32,291 bases of DNA from Gemmatimonadota bacterium (GTDB lineage: Bacteria > JAAXHH01), in contig JAPOYX010000140.1 in the NCBI GenBank assembly GCA_026706345.1, forward strand, positions 1 through 32,291, read 5' to 3'. Positions 7,965-16,143 of this stretch are shown here, piece by piece (position 1 is the stretch's first letter; each line of letters opens with the position of its first letter). Both the position numbers and the translations under genes were made by a program. The notes under the pieces are model-generated. The model had not been told where the DNA came from. It did not search any database and saw only the letters and a list, made by a program, of their open reading frames with translations.

Positions 7965-8395
7965 GTCACTGTCCTTCCGTCTATGGTTCGCGGAGATGCG
8001 CCGCGGGCCGTCGTGGGTTCGCCGGGATGCGCCGCGGGATATGCCCACACTCCGGGACTGCGCGTTCATACTGGCCGGATGCTGTTTCTCCCGGGTATTC
8101 TAATCCCTGGCCACGTAATTATCAAACCCAATAAGCATTGACGCCTCCGGTGCTGCTGCGTTACCACCTCTGCCGCTGCTCCGGTGCCGCATCCTGTGCA
8201 ACTCCAACGCTGCTCAGACGCTGCTTCCATCCCGTCTTCACGCTCCCAAATGCCTTGACATGCGCACTACACATATGTAACCTTATGGCAGATGCGGAGA
8301 TAGCATGCGCGCCGATTCCGGGGATCCGGCACGGCAGGCAGCCAATCCATACTCCGTCTGCATTCGGCCCTTCACGACCCCGACAGGACCCGTTT
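7965..8395. other. 431-bp divergent intergenic region
   Basis: This region separates the minus-strand SDR from the plus-strand molybdoenzyme. It holds the AAGGA ribosome-binding site of the SDR at its left end and a sigma-70-like promoter at 8255-8283. The sequence around 8145-8225 is rich in imperfect CTGCT/CCGGTGC direct repeats. Open frames across it show no recognisable protein and start without a ribosome-binding site. Confidence 0.5.
8255..8283 (+). promoter_or_regulatory. Probable sigma-70 promoter for the molybdoenzyme gene
   Basis: A perfect TTGACA (8255-8260) is followed after 17 bp by TAACCT (8278-8283), which keeps the key T1, A2 and T6 bases. The 8-bp palindrome ACATATGT (8271-8278) overlaps the spacer and could be a protein-binding site. 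The start codon lies about 110 bp downstream, leaving a long leader. Confidence 0.45.
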
Positions 8396-9037
8396 ATGGA
8401 CCGGCGTCATTTTCTTGAGACCCTCGCGGCCGGACTCGTTGCCGGCGGTTCCGTGCTTCCCACGTTGCAGTCCGTGGCCGGGCCGCTGTTCGTTCCCGTT
8501 GAAAAAGACGAAGAGGGCCTGACGCCGCTGCGCCGGTTTTTTGCGGTAGCCATCGTCTCCTTTCCACCCAAAATCGATGTGGAGAATGAACGGCTCGAGA
8601 TCGAGGGTGCCGTGACGGCTCCGTTCGCCCTGGGATACGACGAATTGTCCCAGTGGCCGCAGCACACGCAGGAAAGTATCCTGCGTTGCGTCGGCGGCGC
8701 CGAGGGAAGAGCCCGGTGGGTCGGCGTGCGGCTGCGCGAACTGCTTGAAACGGCCGGCGTGGCCCCGGACGCCCGGGACGTCATTTTCTACGGTGCCGAC
8801 GAGTATGAAAGCAGTATTCCCGTCGATGTGGCGATGAAGGAGAGCAGCATGCTCGCCCTTCAGATGAACGACGAGCCGCTGTGGTCCAAGCACGGTTCGC
8901 CCGTACGGCTGGTACTGCCCGGCATGTATGGATACAAGCAGGTTAAATGGCTGACCCGAATCGAAGTCACCCGCAAGAACCACAAGGGATACTGGGAGAA
9001 ACGAGGCTATTCGGACGATGGGCGGATCAAATCCTGA
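8396..9037 (+). CDS. Tat-exported sulfite-oxidase-family molybdopterin oxidoreductase
   Basis: The 213-residue product starts MDRRHFLETLAAGLVAGGS, a twin-arginine (RRxFL) signal with a short hydrophobic stretch, so it should be exported folded with its cofactor. The body matches the oxidoreductase molybdopterin-binding domain (sulfite oxidase/MsrP-like). LRCVGG places C98 as the likely molybdenum ligand. RWVGVRLRELLETAGV is the conserved segment after it, and VRLVLPGMYGYKQVKWL is the conserved C-terminal core. No dimerisation domain follows and no MsrQ-type haem membrane partner is adjacent, so electron partner and substrate are unknown. ATG 8396 has AGGA seven bases upstream; the frame extends further upstream without a plausible start. 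It lies 16 bp before rmlB. Confidence 0.88.
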   Translation: MDRRHFLETLAAGLVAGGSVLPTLQSVAGPLFVPVEKDEEGLTPLRRFFAVAIVSFPPKIDVENERLEIEGAVTAPFALGYDELSQWPQHTQESILRCVGGAEGRARWVGVRLRELLETAGVAPDARDVIFYGADEYESSIPVDVAMKESSMLALQMNDEPLWSKHGSPVRLVLPGMYGYKQVKWLTRIEVTRKNHKGYWEKRGYSDDGRIKS

Positions 9038-9053
9038 GGAGCCAGGCTTTTTA

Positions 9054-10058
9054 ATGGATGCCATGCTGGTTACCGGCGGAGCCGGGTTCATCGGCAGTAA
9101 CTTCGTTCGATACGCATTGAACCGCTACCCCGACGCGCAGGTTGTCGTGCTCGACGCCCTGACCTACGCCGGGAATCTGGCCAATCTCGATGACTGTGTG
9201 GATTCGGAACGGCTCCGATTCATTCAAGGGGATATCCGGGACAAGGACACCGTCGACGACGTGATGCGCGGGGTCGACACGGTCGTCAACTTCGCTGCCG
9301 AATCGCACGTCGATCGATCCATCCTCAATCCCTCCTCATTTATCGAGATCAACTACAACGGGGTATATGTTCTGCTCGAAGCCGCGCGGCGAATGGAGGT
9401 AAGACGGTTCCTCCAGGTGTCCACCGACGAGGTGTACGGCCACGTTCCCTCGGGCCTTTCGATGGAAAGCGACGCCTTCGCGCCCCGCAGCCCCTACGCC
9501 GCCAGCAAGGCCGCCGCGGACCTGCTGGTTCAGTCCTATTACACGACCTATGGGCTGCCCGTATTGATCACGCGGGGCGGGAACACCGTCGGACCCTACC
9601 AGTACCCGGAGAAGGTCCTGCCCCTGTTCATCACGAACGCCCTGGAGTACAAACCCCTTCCGGTATACGGCGACGGAAGCGCCGTACGCAGCTACCTGTA
9701 TGTCGAAGATCACTGTTCGGCCATCGACTGTGTGCTCAGTTCCGGCCAACCGGGAAGCGCCTACAACGTGGGCACGAACGACGAGGTCAGCGTACGCGAC
9801 CTGGCAGACCGGGTCCTGGAAATCCTCGACAGGCCGGCAAACCTGCGCGAGTTCGTTCCGGACCGTAGCGGGCACGATCTGCGGTACGCCCTGGACTGCG
9901 GCCGCATACGGTCCCTGGGATGGAACCCGGCGTTCGACTTCGAAACGATGCTGAAAGAAACGGTGCACTGGTACGTGGATCACCGGCCGTGGTGGCAGGA
10001 AATCCGGAACGAAGACAGTTACAGGGCGTATTATCGAAAGCAATACCATGAACGATGA
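9054..10058 (+). CDS. rmlB: dTDP-glucose 4,6-dehydratase
   Basis: This 334-residue extended SDR converts dTDP-glucose to dTDP-4-keto-6-deoxyglucose, the second step of dTDP-L-rhamnose and other deoxysugar pathways. The NAD-binding GGAGFIG is at residues 8-14 and the catalytic triplet TDE at 124-126. YxxxK is Y148/K152 in SPYAASK. LDALTYAGNLANL and TRGGNTVGPYQYPEK are family signatures. ATG 9054 is chosen; an ATG at 9018 overlaps the previous gene and ATG 9063 is also possible. GAGGAG lies 12 bp upstream. RmlA, RmlC and RmlD are not in the window. The glycosyltransferase gene begins 41 bp downstream on the same strand, which suggests a surface-glycan role. Confidence 0.93.
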   Translation: MDAMLVTGGAGFIGSNFVRYALNRYPDAQVVVLDALTYAGNLANLDDCVDSERLRFIQGDIRDKDTVDDVMRGVDTVVNFAAESHVDRSILNPSSFIEINYNGVYVLLEAARRMEVRRFLQVSTDEVYGHVPSGLSMESDAFAPRSPYAASKAAADLLVQSYYTTYGLPVLITRGGNTVGPYQYPEKVLPLFITNALEYKPLPVYGDGSAVRSYLYVEDHCSAIDCVLSSGQPGSAYNVGTNDEVSVRDLADRVLEILDRPANLREFVPDRSGHDLRYALDCGRIRSLGWNPAFDFETMLKETVHWYVDHRPWWQEIRNEDSYRAYYRKQYHER

Positions 10059-10099
10059 CATTCGTATGGATCTGCCAACGCATTCATGGAGGTTAAGGC

Positions 10100-11365
10100 G
10101 TGAGGTACCTGACTCTGTTTGAGTCTGTCGTCTTAGCCGGATGGATTTGTGTCGTAGTCTATGGTTTCGCGTTGAGTTTCATCGGCCGGATACGGGGACG
10201 AAGCAAGGCGCCGCTGATCTTTCCCCGGCACGTCTTCGCCCTGGTGGTGCCCGTGGGGAACGACGAGGGCTCGGCCGGCAGGACGGTAGAACATCTGCGC
10301 AGGAACAAATATCCGCGCAGCATGTTCGACGTGATCGTCGCCCCGGTGAACAACACGGATCAGACGTCAACCGTGACGCGCCGCAAGGGAGCCGTCGTTT
10401 ACGGCCCCGGGAAGCAGCGCTGGCGCGACAGGGACGATGCGATACTGGGCGTACTGGAACGGTTATCCTCCAAAGACAGGTATGACGCGTACATCATCCT
10501 GGATGTGAGGTCCAGGATCTCCGCCAACTACCTGGCCGTGATGAGCGATAAACTGTCCAAGGGCGCCCTGGCTATCCAATCCGGCTATTGTGTTTCGGGC
10601 AGGAAGTGGACCTGGAACACCGCCCGCAGGGCCCTGCTGAGCACCCTGAAACCCGGTTGGCTGACAAGCTGGCCGCTGGACCTCCGTCTCGGTGGGGGGA
10701 TTCATCGAACCGGTCTGTGCATTTCCCGGCAGTTGGTCGAGAAACACGACGTAAAAAGAGCCCGGCTCGACAATGTGCCGGTGTTTCAGACCGAGTTGCT
10801 TCGCAAGGACGTGGTCATTCAGTATACCGACGAAGCGTGGGTATACGACCGCACCAGGGCGGTCAAACCCCTCCGCTCCACGTTCAGCCGCCTGAGATCC
10901 AGGTGGCGTCATGCCCGCGCGGACGGAATGCCCCTGATCCTGGAGGGACTGAAATGGCGCAGTGCGGCCCAGGTTATCGGCGGCTTCAATCTCTTCATGC
11001 CCACGTACAACACCATGCTGGCCACGGCGCTGCTGTTCTTTGGTCTTGCCGCGTACCTGCACGGCATCGCATCGGCCATCGCCATGGGGTGGATCGCACT
11101 GATCGCGAGCCTGGCGGTCTTCGTGGTTTTCCGGTTGTGGTACATGCGCGCCCCGGTCCTGGCTTACATCGCACTGCCGTCTCTTCCCCTCATTCTGTTC
11201 TGGCAGTCCCTCAGATCCTGTTTCACTTCCAAACCAGAGCGCGGCAGGGCGAAGGACCGGGCGGAGACGGGAAAGGACACGCCACCAGAGACGGGAGGCG
11301 GACGGACGCAGGGCAGGAAGCCGCGGCGGCGGTATTCGCGCCGGCCCAGGCGCCAGTCGTCCTGA
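10100..11365 (+). CDS. Membrane glycosyltransferase, family 2-like
   Basis: This 421-residue membrane protein has an N-terminal transmembrane helix (about 7-30), a GT-A-like domain (about 45-270) and three hydrophobic helices (about 300-385). A very basic tail rich in RRR and RKPRRR follows. VFALVVPVGNDEGSAGRTVEHL matches the opening of GT2 enzymes of the cellulose-synthase/hyaluronan-synthase type. The position of the metal-binding DxD reads LDVRSR (D135-V-R137) rather than DxD, so metal binding or activity may differ. LGGGIHRTGLCIS resembles the acceptor-side GGxN loop region. The start is GTG with GGAGGT six bases upstream. It is probably involved in envelope polysaccharide assembly with RmlB and UppP. 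The gene end is followed by a four-copy repeat. Confidence 0.75.
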   Translation: MRYLTLFESVVLAGWICVVVYGFALSFIGRIRGRSKAPLIFPRHVFALVVPVGNDEGSAGRTVEHLRRNKYPRSMFDVIVAPVNNTDQTSTVTRRKGAVVYGPGKQRWRDRDDAILGVLERLSSKDRYDAYIILDVRSRISANYLAVMSDKLSKGALAIQSGYCVSGRKWTWNTARRALLSTLKPGWLTSWPLDLRLGGGIHRTGLCISRQLVEKHDVKRARLDNVPVFQTELLRKDVVIQYTDEAWVYDRTRAVKPLRSTFSRLRSRWRHARADGMPLILEGLKWRSAAQVIGGFNLFMPTYNTMLATALLFFGLAAYLHGIASAIAMGWIALIASLAVFVVFRLWYMRAPVLAYIALPSLPLILFWQSLRSCFTSKPERGRAKDRAETGKDTPPETGGGRTQGRKPRRRYSRRPRRQSS

Positions 11366-11493
11366 CGAAAGGTGGCCGGCGTGTCGGCCTTCCGGACGAG
11401 GGATGACCTGCGGGTCGGCCTTCCGGACGTAGAGTGGGCCTGACGTCAGCCTTCCGGACGAGGGGTAGCCGCGTATCAGTTTTCCCGACCAGG
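11356..11493. repeat. Four-copy ~31-bp tandem repeat after the glycosyltransferase gene
   Basis: Copies begin at 11383, 11414, 11445 and 11475 (periods 31, 31 and 30). The core reads GTCGGCCTTCCGGACGAG in copy 1, with GTAG in copy 2 and base changes in copies 3 and 4. A weaker match (GTCGTCCTGACGA) overlaps the stop codon of the glycosyltransferase at 11363-11365. The array fills the gap to uppP, so it lies in the leader of that gene. Confidence 0.85.
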
Positions 11494-11513
11494 TCAGCCC
11501 GGGAGCGTGAGCC

Positions 11514-12380
11514 ATTCAACTGCACCACGCGTTGATCCTCGGATTCCTGCAGGGCGTAACGGAGTTCCTGCCGGTCAGCAGTTCCGGCCATCTCGTCGTG
11601 TACCAGCGCCTCTTCGGGCTGGGCGGGCCGGGCGGATCGGATGAAACCGGGTTGCTCTTCGACGTAATGGTGCACCTCGGGACCCTGCTGGCCGTCCTGG
11701 TCGTGTTCCGGTCCGATCTCGCGATACTGGTTTCGAACACGTGGCGCGTGGCAACGGGAAAGGCGGGGGCGGACCGCCGGTCCCTTCGCCTCCTGCTCCT
11801 GCTCGCCCTGGGCACGATTCCGGCCGCGGTCTTCGGGCTGGGATGGAAAGACGAACTGGAGCGCCTGTTTTCCGCCCCGGTTCATGTCGGCTTCGCCTTT
11901 CTGGTCACCGGTTCCGTTCTGTGGCTGTCCCGATTCGCCGGACGGCCTGGCCGATCCGACCTGCCTGCGAAGGACATCGGCGGAACGACCTGGATCGACG
12001 CGCTGCTGATCGGTCTGGGCCAGGCGCTGGCGCTGATTCCCGGGATCTCCCGGTCTGGAACGACCATTTCCATCGCCTTGCTGTTGGGACTTGACCGGCG
12101 GCTGGCGGCGCGTTACTCTTTTCTATTGGCGATTCCCGCGATCCTGGGGGCGGTTGCCGTCCAGATCGGCGATACGGGCGGCATCCCCGTCGATCAGTGG
12201 GGCGCGGTAGCCGCGGGGACCATCACGGCGGCCGTGAGCGGTTACATCGCGCTCAGACTGCTCCTTCGCATCGTCGTTGCCGGCAATCTGTCCAGGTTTT
12301 CGTACTATTGCTGGGGAATCGGACTGCTGACGCTGGGCGGAGTACTCTCCGGGCTGTCCGGGCTATCCAGCGCATTCTGA
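11514..12380 (+). CDS. uppP: Undecaprenyl-diphosphate phosphatase, probable AUU start
   Basis: This integral-membrane BacA/UppP protein (about 288 residues) dephosphorylates undecaprenyl diphosphate to recycle the lipid carrier for peptidoglycan and surface glycans. Both family signatures are present: EFLPVSSSGHL in the first re-entrant segment and PGISRSGTTIS in the second. About eight hydrophobic helices are visible. The start is unusual. The family normally opens with about ten residues before QGxTEFLP, and here the frame reads (I)QLHHALILGFLQGVTEFLP after a stop at 11508-11510. The only codon matching that length is ATT 11514, with GGGAG eight bases upstream. CTG 11520 and TTG 11532 are alternatives, but TTG would trim helix 1. 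Identity is certain; the start is inferred. Confidence 0.9.
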   Translation: MQLHHALILGFLQGVTEFLPVSSSGHLVVYQRLFGLGGPGGSDETGLLFDVMVHLGTLLAVLVVFRSDLAILVSNTWRVATGKAGADRRSLRLLLLLALGTIPAAVFGLGWKDELERLFSAPVHVGFAFLVTGSVLWLSRFAGRPGRSDLPAKDIGGTTWIDALLIGLGQALALIPGISRSGTTISIALLLGLDRRLAARYSFLLAIPAILGAVAVQIGDTGGIPVDQWGAVAAGTITAAVSGYIALRLLLRIVVAGNLSRFSYYCWGIGLLTLGGVLSGLSGLSSAF

Positions 12381-12443
12381 TCTCTGATTGGTCTGTTTCC
12401 ACATCCCTCGGAGCCTCACGCACAACAGACGGGAGCCAGGCGC

Positions 12444-13202
12444 ATGAATCGAGACATCGGCAGGCTGCTCGATGAATGGGAGTACACGGGGCCCGACAAG
12501 CTCATCGTGCGCAAAATCAAAGGAGAAGACGGCCGGACCAGGATTCAGATGCGCGTGGATCTCGGTATCCTGCAGATGGAGTGGTCCGGCCGGCCGGACG
12601 GCGGAACGCCCCACGGGAAAGCCTCCCTGCTGGACCACTACCTGGAACGACTCGAAAAACGGAAGGCGGACAAGGGTCCGGACGCGCAGCTCAATCTGTC
12701 CCACGAGGACTGCGTGAACCTGCAGTCGGAATCGCTGCAGTATTACTACCGGCGCATCTGCATGTTCGAGCTGGAATCCTATCACGAGGCCTGCCGGGAC
12801 GCCGAGCACAATCTGCAGATCATGGATATGGTGCGGACCCATGCCGAAAACGACGACGACCGCCTGTCCTTCGAACAATACCGGCCCTTCGTCATCATGC
12901 ACCGTACCCGTGCGCGAAGCCTGATTGCCACGGGCACGGGCGATACCGACAAGGCCTTGCATCATATCGAAGAAGGCATCGAAGAGATCGAGACCTTCTT
13001 TCGTTCCTATGACCGGAACGACCTGGTAGAGGAAAGCCAGGAGCTGAAAATACTGAGAGACATGGCCGAGGAGATCCGAAAACAGCAGCCCCGTTCCGAG
13101 GAAGACCGGTTAAGGGCGGAATTGACGGAGGCCGTCGAGAACGAGGAATTCGAACGGGCCGCCGAAATACGGGACGAACTGAAGAAGTTCGACCTGCCCT
13201 AG
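12444..13202 (+). CDS. UVR-motif protein of unknown function
   Basis: This soluble 252-residue protein has a C-terminal UvrB/UvrC (UVR) motif: EEDRLRAELTEAVENEEFERAAEIRDELKKF, residues about 217-248. The UVR motif is a helical hairpin for protein-protein contact found in UvrB, UvrC, ClpC and McsA. The N-terminal 200 residues are charged. An opening DEWEYTGPDKLIVRKIKGEDG beta-like region that repeats DLGILQMEW is followed by a mainly helical region with YYYRRICMFELESYHEACRDAEHNL, which looks TPR-like. I do not recognise a specific family. ATG 12444 has GGGAG eight bases upstream. The MFS gene follows after 13 bp, which suggests co-transcription. It is probably an adaptor or regulator; the partner is unknown. 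Confidence 0.85.
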   Translation: MNRDIGRLLDEWEYTGPDKLIVRKIKGEDGRTRIQMRVDLGILQMEWSGRPDGGTPHGKASLLDHYLERLEKRKADKGPDAQLNLSHEDCVNLQSESLQYYYRRICMFELESYHEACRDAEHNLQIMDMVRTHAENDDDRLSFEQYRPFVIMHRTRARSLIATGTGDTDKALHHIEEGIEEIETFFRSYDRNDLVEESQELKILRDMAEEIRKQQPRSEEDRLRAELTEAVENEEFERAAEIRDELKKFDLP

Positions 13203-13215
13203 ACCGGAGCCCCCT

Positions 13216-14427
13216 TTGCTTTCCTGGATCAGAAGCGCCGACCGTCAACTCATCCTCTTCGTGCTTGGCGCGGTCAGCATGGGCCTCTCGATGGGCCTGG
13301 GTGAGATCAGCTTCAACAACTTCCTCAGCGACACCTACCACATGGACGCGATGAGCCGTGGCGAGCTCGAGTTTCCCCGCGAGTTGCCGGGCTTCCTCGT
13401 CGCCGCTTTCGCCGGCATCCTGTTCTTCTGGTCCGAACTTAAAATGGCAGCCCTTTCCATGGCGCTGATGGCCGTGGGGTTCCTGGGGCTTGGATTTTAC
13501 GGTGATCTGTACGGTCTGATGCTCGTTTCCATGATCATCTGGAGCATCGGCATGCACCTGCAGATGCCCGTGACGCGGACGATCGCCCTTCGGCTGGCCC
13601 GCGAAGGACGAGGCGCCACGATGCTGGGCCGCCTGAGCGGCATCCAGACAGGCGCCGCCATCCTGGGCAGTATCCTGCTCTGGATGGGACTGGGCGGCAC
13701 TTCACTGGGCTATCTGCCCGTTTTCGCCCTTGCCGCGCTGGTGGCACTGGGGGGCGTCTACTGCTACCTGGCGATGCGTCCCATAGAGGGGCACACGGGC
13801 AACCGCCCCACCTTCATCATGCGGAAGCGGTACACCCTGTTCTACCTGCTGAACATCCTGTTCGGCGCGCGAAAGCAGATCTTCATAACCTTCGGTCCCT
13901 GGGTATTGATCAGCATCTTCGACAAACCGGTATCCACCATCGCCTCGCTCCACCTGGCCGCATCCGTTATCGGCATGTTCTTCGCGCCGCAACTGGGCAA
14001 GCTGATCGACCGGTTCGGGGAACGCCTGGTGCTGATGATCGACGCGGTACTGCTCGTCGGGGTGTGTCTCGGCTATGGCTTCGCCGCGGAAATGGGGCTG
14101 GGTGCTTGGACGGTGGACCTCATCTATGCCAGTTTCGTGCTCGACCTGGTCCTGTTCAACGTCAGTATCGCGCGGACCACCTACGCCAGCAAAATCGTCG
14201 TCAAAAAGGACGACCTCACCGCGACCCTGTCCCTGGGCGTAACCATCGACCACGCGGTGTCCATGTCCATTCCCACACTGGGCGGACTGGTCTGGGTCAT
14301 CTACGGCTACCAGCACGTCTTCATCGGTGCGGCCATCGTCGCCGTCCTGACCCTGATCGCCACCAGTTTCATATCCGTGACCCGCCCGGGTTCGGGCCGG
14401 GTGAGCCAGGCGGAGGCGGCCGGGTGA
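13216..14427 (+). CDS. Major facilitator superfamily transporter
   Basis: This 403-residue inner-membrane protein has about twelve hydrophobic helices in two halves. The RDFGxxxGRR-type loop is weak; LGKLIDRFGERLVLM in the second half is the equivalent (DRFGxR). PVTRTIALRLAREGRGATMLGRLSGIQ is the long central amphipathic region. The substrate is not predictable. The start is TTG 13216 with GGAG six bases upstream and only 13 bp after the UVR-motif gene, so the two are likely one operon. It is convergent with the following SDR, and an inverted repeat sits between the two stop codons. Confidence 0.85.
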   Translation: MLSWIRSADRQLILFVLGAVSMGLSMGLGEISFNNFLSDTYHMDAMSRGELEFPRELPGFLVAAFAGILFFWSELKMAALSMALMAVGFLGLGFYGDLYGLMLVSMIIWSIGMHLQMPVTRTIALRLAREGRGATMLGRLSGIQTGAAILGSILLWMGLGGTSLGYLPVFALAALVALGGVYCYLAMRPIEGHTGNRPTFIMRKRYTLFYLLNILFGARKQIFITFGPWVLISIFDKPVSTIASLHLAASVIGMFFAPQLGKLIDRFGERLVLMIDAVLLVGVCLGYGFAAEMGLGAWTVDLIYASFVLDLVLFNVSIARTTYASKIVVKKDDLTATLSLGVTIDHAVSMSIPTLGGLVWVIYGYQHVFIGAAIVAVLTLIATSFISVTRPGSGRVSQAEAAG

Positions 14428-14499
14428 GGGATCCGGCCGGAGGCAGGAATCCGGTTGACGAGAAAATACGCCGGTCGCGGAACGAGCCGGCTACACCAT

Positions 14500-14537
14500 C
14501 CTGACTGAGGCGTCAGCCGGTACCGGGACGAGTCAGG
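14500..14537. terminator. Bulged hairpin between convergent genes, possible U-less bidirectional terminator
   Basis: CCTGACT (14500-14506) pairs with AGTCAGG (14531-14537), with inner CGTC/GACG pairing and a perfect CCGGTACCGG palindrome at the apex: about 15 bp in total with two bulges. It lies between the stop codons of the MFS (14427) and SDR (14542) genes, only 4 bp from the latter. There is no U-tract on either strand, so intrinsic termination would be weak. It may instead block 3' exonucleases. Confidence 0.45.
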
Positions 14538-14541
14538 CAGA

Positions 14542-15306
14542 CTAGCCGCCCGCCATCCAGCCGCCATCCACCACGATCAGTTGTCCCGTGAGAAAATCGG
14601 AAGCCGGAGCGGCCAGAAACACCGCCGTGCCCGCGATATCCTCCGGTTCGCCCCACCGGCCGGCCGGCACCCGGTTCAGGATGTAGGCACCCCGCTCGCT
14701 TTCTTCGACAGGCCGGGTCAGCGGGGTCCGGATGTATCCCGGACAGATGGAATTGACGTTGATGTTGTACCGCGCCCAGTCGATCGCGAGTTGATACGTC
14801 ATGGAAGCGAGGCCGCCCTTGGCGGCCGTGTATGCGGGAATGAGGGGAATACCCGTAATGGCGGACAGCGAGGCAATGTGAATGATCTTGCCGTATTTGC
14901 GCTCTATCATGTGCCGGGCCGCAAGCTGGGTGAGAAAAAAAGTGCCCTTCAGGTTGGTGCTCATAACCTGGTCCCAGTCCTCCTCGCGGTAGTCCTCCGG
15001 CGGCGTGCGTACGTTCACCCCCGCGTTGTTGACCAGGATGTCGATCTGCTGCCACGTATCCAGAACCGTTGTCACCAGGGCTTCCCGGTCTTCGCGATTC
15101 GATATGTCCGCTTCCACGACCAGCGCTTCGCCGCCAAAGCCCTTGATATCATCCGCCGTATCGTCGAGCCGTGACCGGGTCCGCCCCGCCAGGACGACCC
15201 GGGCGCCCGATTCGGCCATGGCCGTCGCGATGCCCTTGCCGATGCCCGTTCCCGCGCCGGTTACGATGGCAACCTTCTCCTTGAGTGAAAACCGCTCGAG
15301 ATTCAT
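14542..15306 (-). CDS. Short-chain dehydrogenase/reductase (gluconate 5-dehydrogenase / ketoacyl-reductase type)
   Basis: This 254-residue classical SDR is complete. TGAGTGIGKGIA is the cofactor motif (about 18-29). LAGRTRSRLDD, with arginines after strand 2, suggests NADP(H). NNAGVN, the serine in IASLSAITG, and YTAAKGG (Y and K of the catalytic tetrad) are present. So are ICPGYIRTPLT and the C-terminal FLTGQLIVVDGGW. The substrate is uncertain. The pattern fits enzymes annotated as gluconate 5-dehydrogenase or 3-oxoacyl reductase, and sugar-acid chemistry elsewhere in the window makes the former attractive, but this is inference. ATG 15306 has AGGAG five bases upstream; the longer upstream frame is non-coding. 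Confidence 0.92.
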   Translation of the reverse strand: MNLERFSLKEKVAIVTGAGTGIGKGIATAMAESGARVVLAGRTRSRLDDTADDIKGFGGEALVVEADISNREDREALVTTVLDTWQQIDILVNNAGVNVRTPPEDYREEDWDQVMSTNLKGTFFLTQLAARHMIERKYGKIIHIASLSAITGIPLIPAYTAAKGGLASMTYQLAIDWARYNINVNSICPGYIRTPLTRPVEESERGAYILNRVPAGRWGEPEDIAGTAVFLAAPASDFLTGQLIVVDGGWMAGG

Positions 15307-15386
15307 TTGCGCTCCTGTGCGTCTGCCGATCTGCTGTAAAGAGTTGACAAGAACCGCCCGGAACCGGTAACTGTTTCGTGTCGGCC

Positions 15387-15442
15387 GGCCGGGACGTACC
15401 GAGCGAACGGGATACGTCGGACGGCCGGGATGTGCCGGGCGA
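15387..15442. repeat. Short direct repeat upstream of the DUF4416 gene
   Basis: GGCCGGGACGTACCGAGCGA (15387-15406) recurs as GGCCGGGATGTGCCGGGCGA (15423-15442), 36 bp apart, with a partial CGGGATACGTCGG between them. Unlike the other arrays it lies between two gene starts (minus-strand SDR and plus-strand DUF4416), not at a gene end. Confidence 0.7.
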
Positions 15443-15509
15443 GTCAATATACAGCACCGCGCCCTTCGCGGCAATGGGACAAAGCGCGACGCAGGAGGCA
15501 AACCACGGC

Positions 15510-16076
15510 ATGGGCACACCCGGATATTCCGAACCCGCAAAGCTGATCTGCGCCGTCATGGGGCAGGACGAGGCCATGCTGAACCGGGGACGCGATCTCA
15601 TGGCCGAACGGTACGGCGAGGCGGAACTGACGAGTCCGGTATTCGAATTTTCCTTCACGTCCTACTACGAACCGGAAATGGGAGCCGGGCTGGTCAAGCG
15701 GTTCATCGGATTCGGACCGCTCGTGGACCCGGCGGATCTTGCCGGGATAAAGCGAACGAGCAATGACCTCGAAGCCGGAGTGGCGCGGCCTGACAGCCTG
15801 CCGGGACGGGGCGTGAACATCGATCCGGGTTACATCAATGGCGGACAACTCGTCCTGGCGACCACCAAGAACTACAGCCACCGCATCTATTTAGGGAACG
15901 GGATCTACGCGGAGTTGACCCTGTTGTATACCCGGGGCGCCTTTACTCCGATGCCCTGGACCTACCGGGACTACCGCACCGATGAAGCCCTCGCCTTCTT
16001 CGCCCGGGTGCGCGGTGCCTTTCTCGCTCAACGGGGAAAACCGCAGCCAGGTGGATCACAAGCGCCTGCGAGATGA
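15510..16076 (+). CDS. DUF4416 family protein
   Basis: This 188-residue soluble protein matches DUF4416 along its length: an opening EPAKLICAVMG, then FSFTSYYEPEMG, LVKRFIGFGPLVDPADLAGIK and NIDPGYINGGQLVLATTKNYSHRIYLGNGIYAELTL. It closes with PWTYRDYRTDEALAFF. These invariant-looking blocks (YYEPEMG, DPGY, ATTKNYSHRIYL, GIYAE, WTYxDY) are the family signature. The function of DUF4416 is unknown. ATG 15510 gives the usual family length and has AGGAGG 11 bases upstream; ATG 15474 is an alternative. Further upstream in this frame lies a direct repeat. There are no membrane or export signals. Confidence 0.9.
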   Translation: MGTPGYSEPAKLICAVMGQDEAMLNRGRDLMAERYGEAELTSPVFEFSFTSYYEPEMGAGLVKRFIGFGPLVDPADLAGIKRTSNDLEAGVARPDSLPGRGVNIDPGYINGGQLVLATTKNYSHRIYLGNGIYAELTLLYTRGAFTPMPWTYRDYRTDEALAFFARVRGAFLAQRGKPQPGGSQAPAR

Positions 16077-16101
16077 AAATCACAATCCCGCTCATTTTGT
16101 C

Positions 16102-16143
16102 TTGACCTGTTTTCAGAGACCGGTTTATTATACCGGTATACCG
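16102..16143 (+). promoter_or_regulatory. Strong sigma-70-like promoter with overlapping palindromes
   Basis: TTGACC (16102-16107) and TATTAT (16126-16131) are 18 bp apart. ACCGGT occurs at 16119-16124 and 16132-16137, 13 bp apart and flanking the -10 box. The perfect palindrome CGGTATACCG (16134-16143) covers the expected transcription start. This arrangement fits a repressor operator over the promoter of the DUF151 nuclease gene; the regulator is unknown. Confidence 0.55.
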
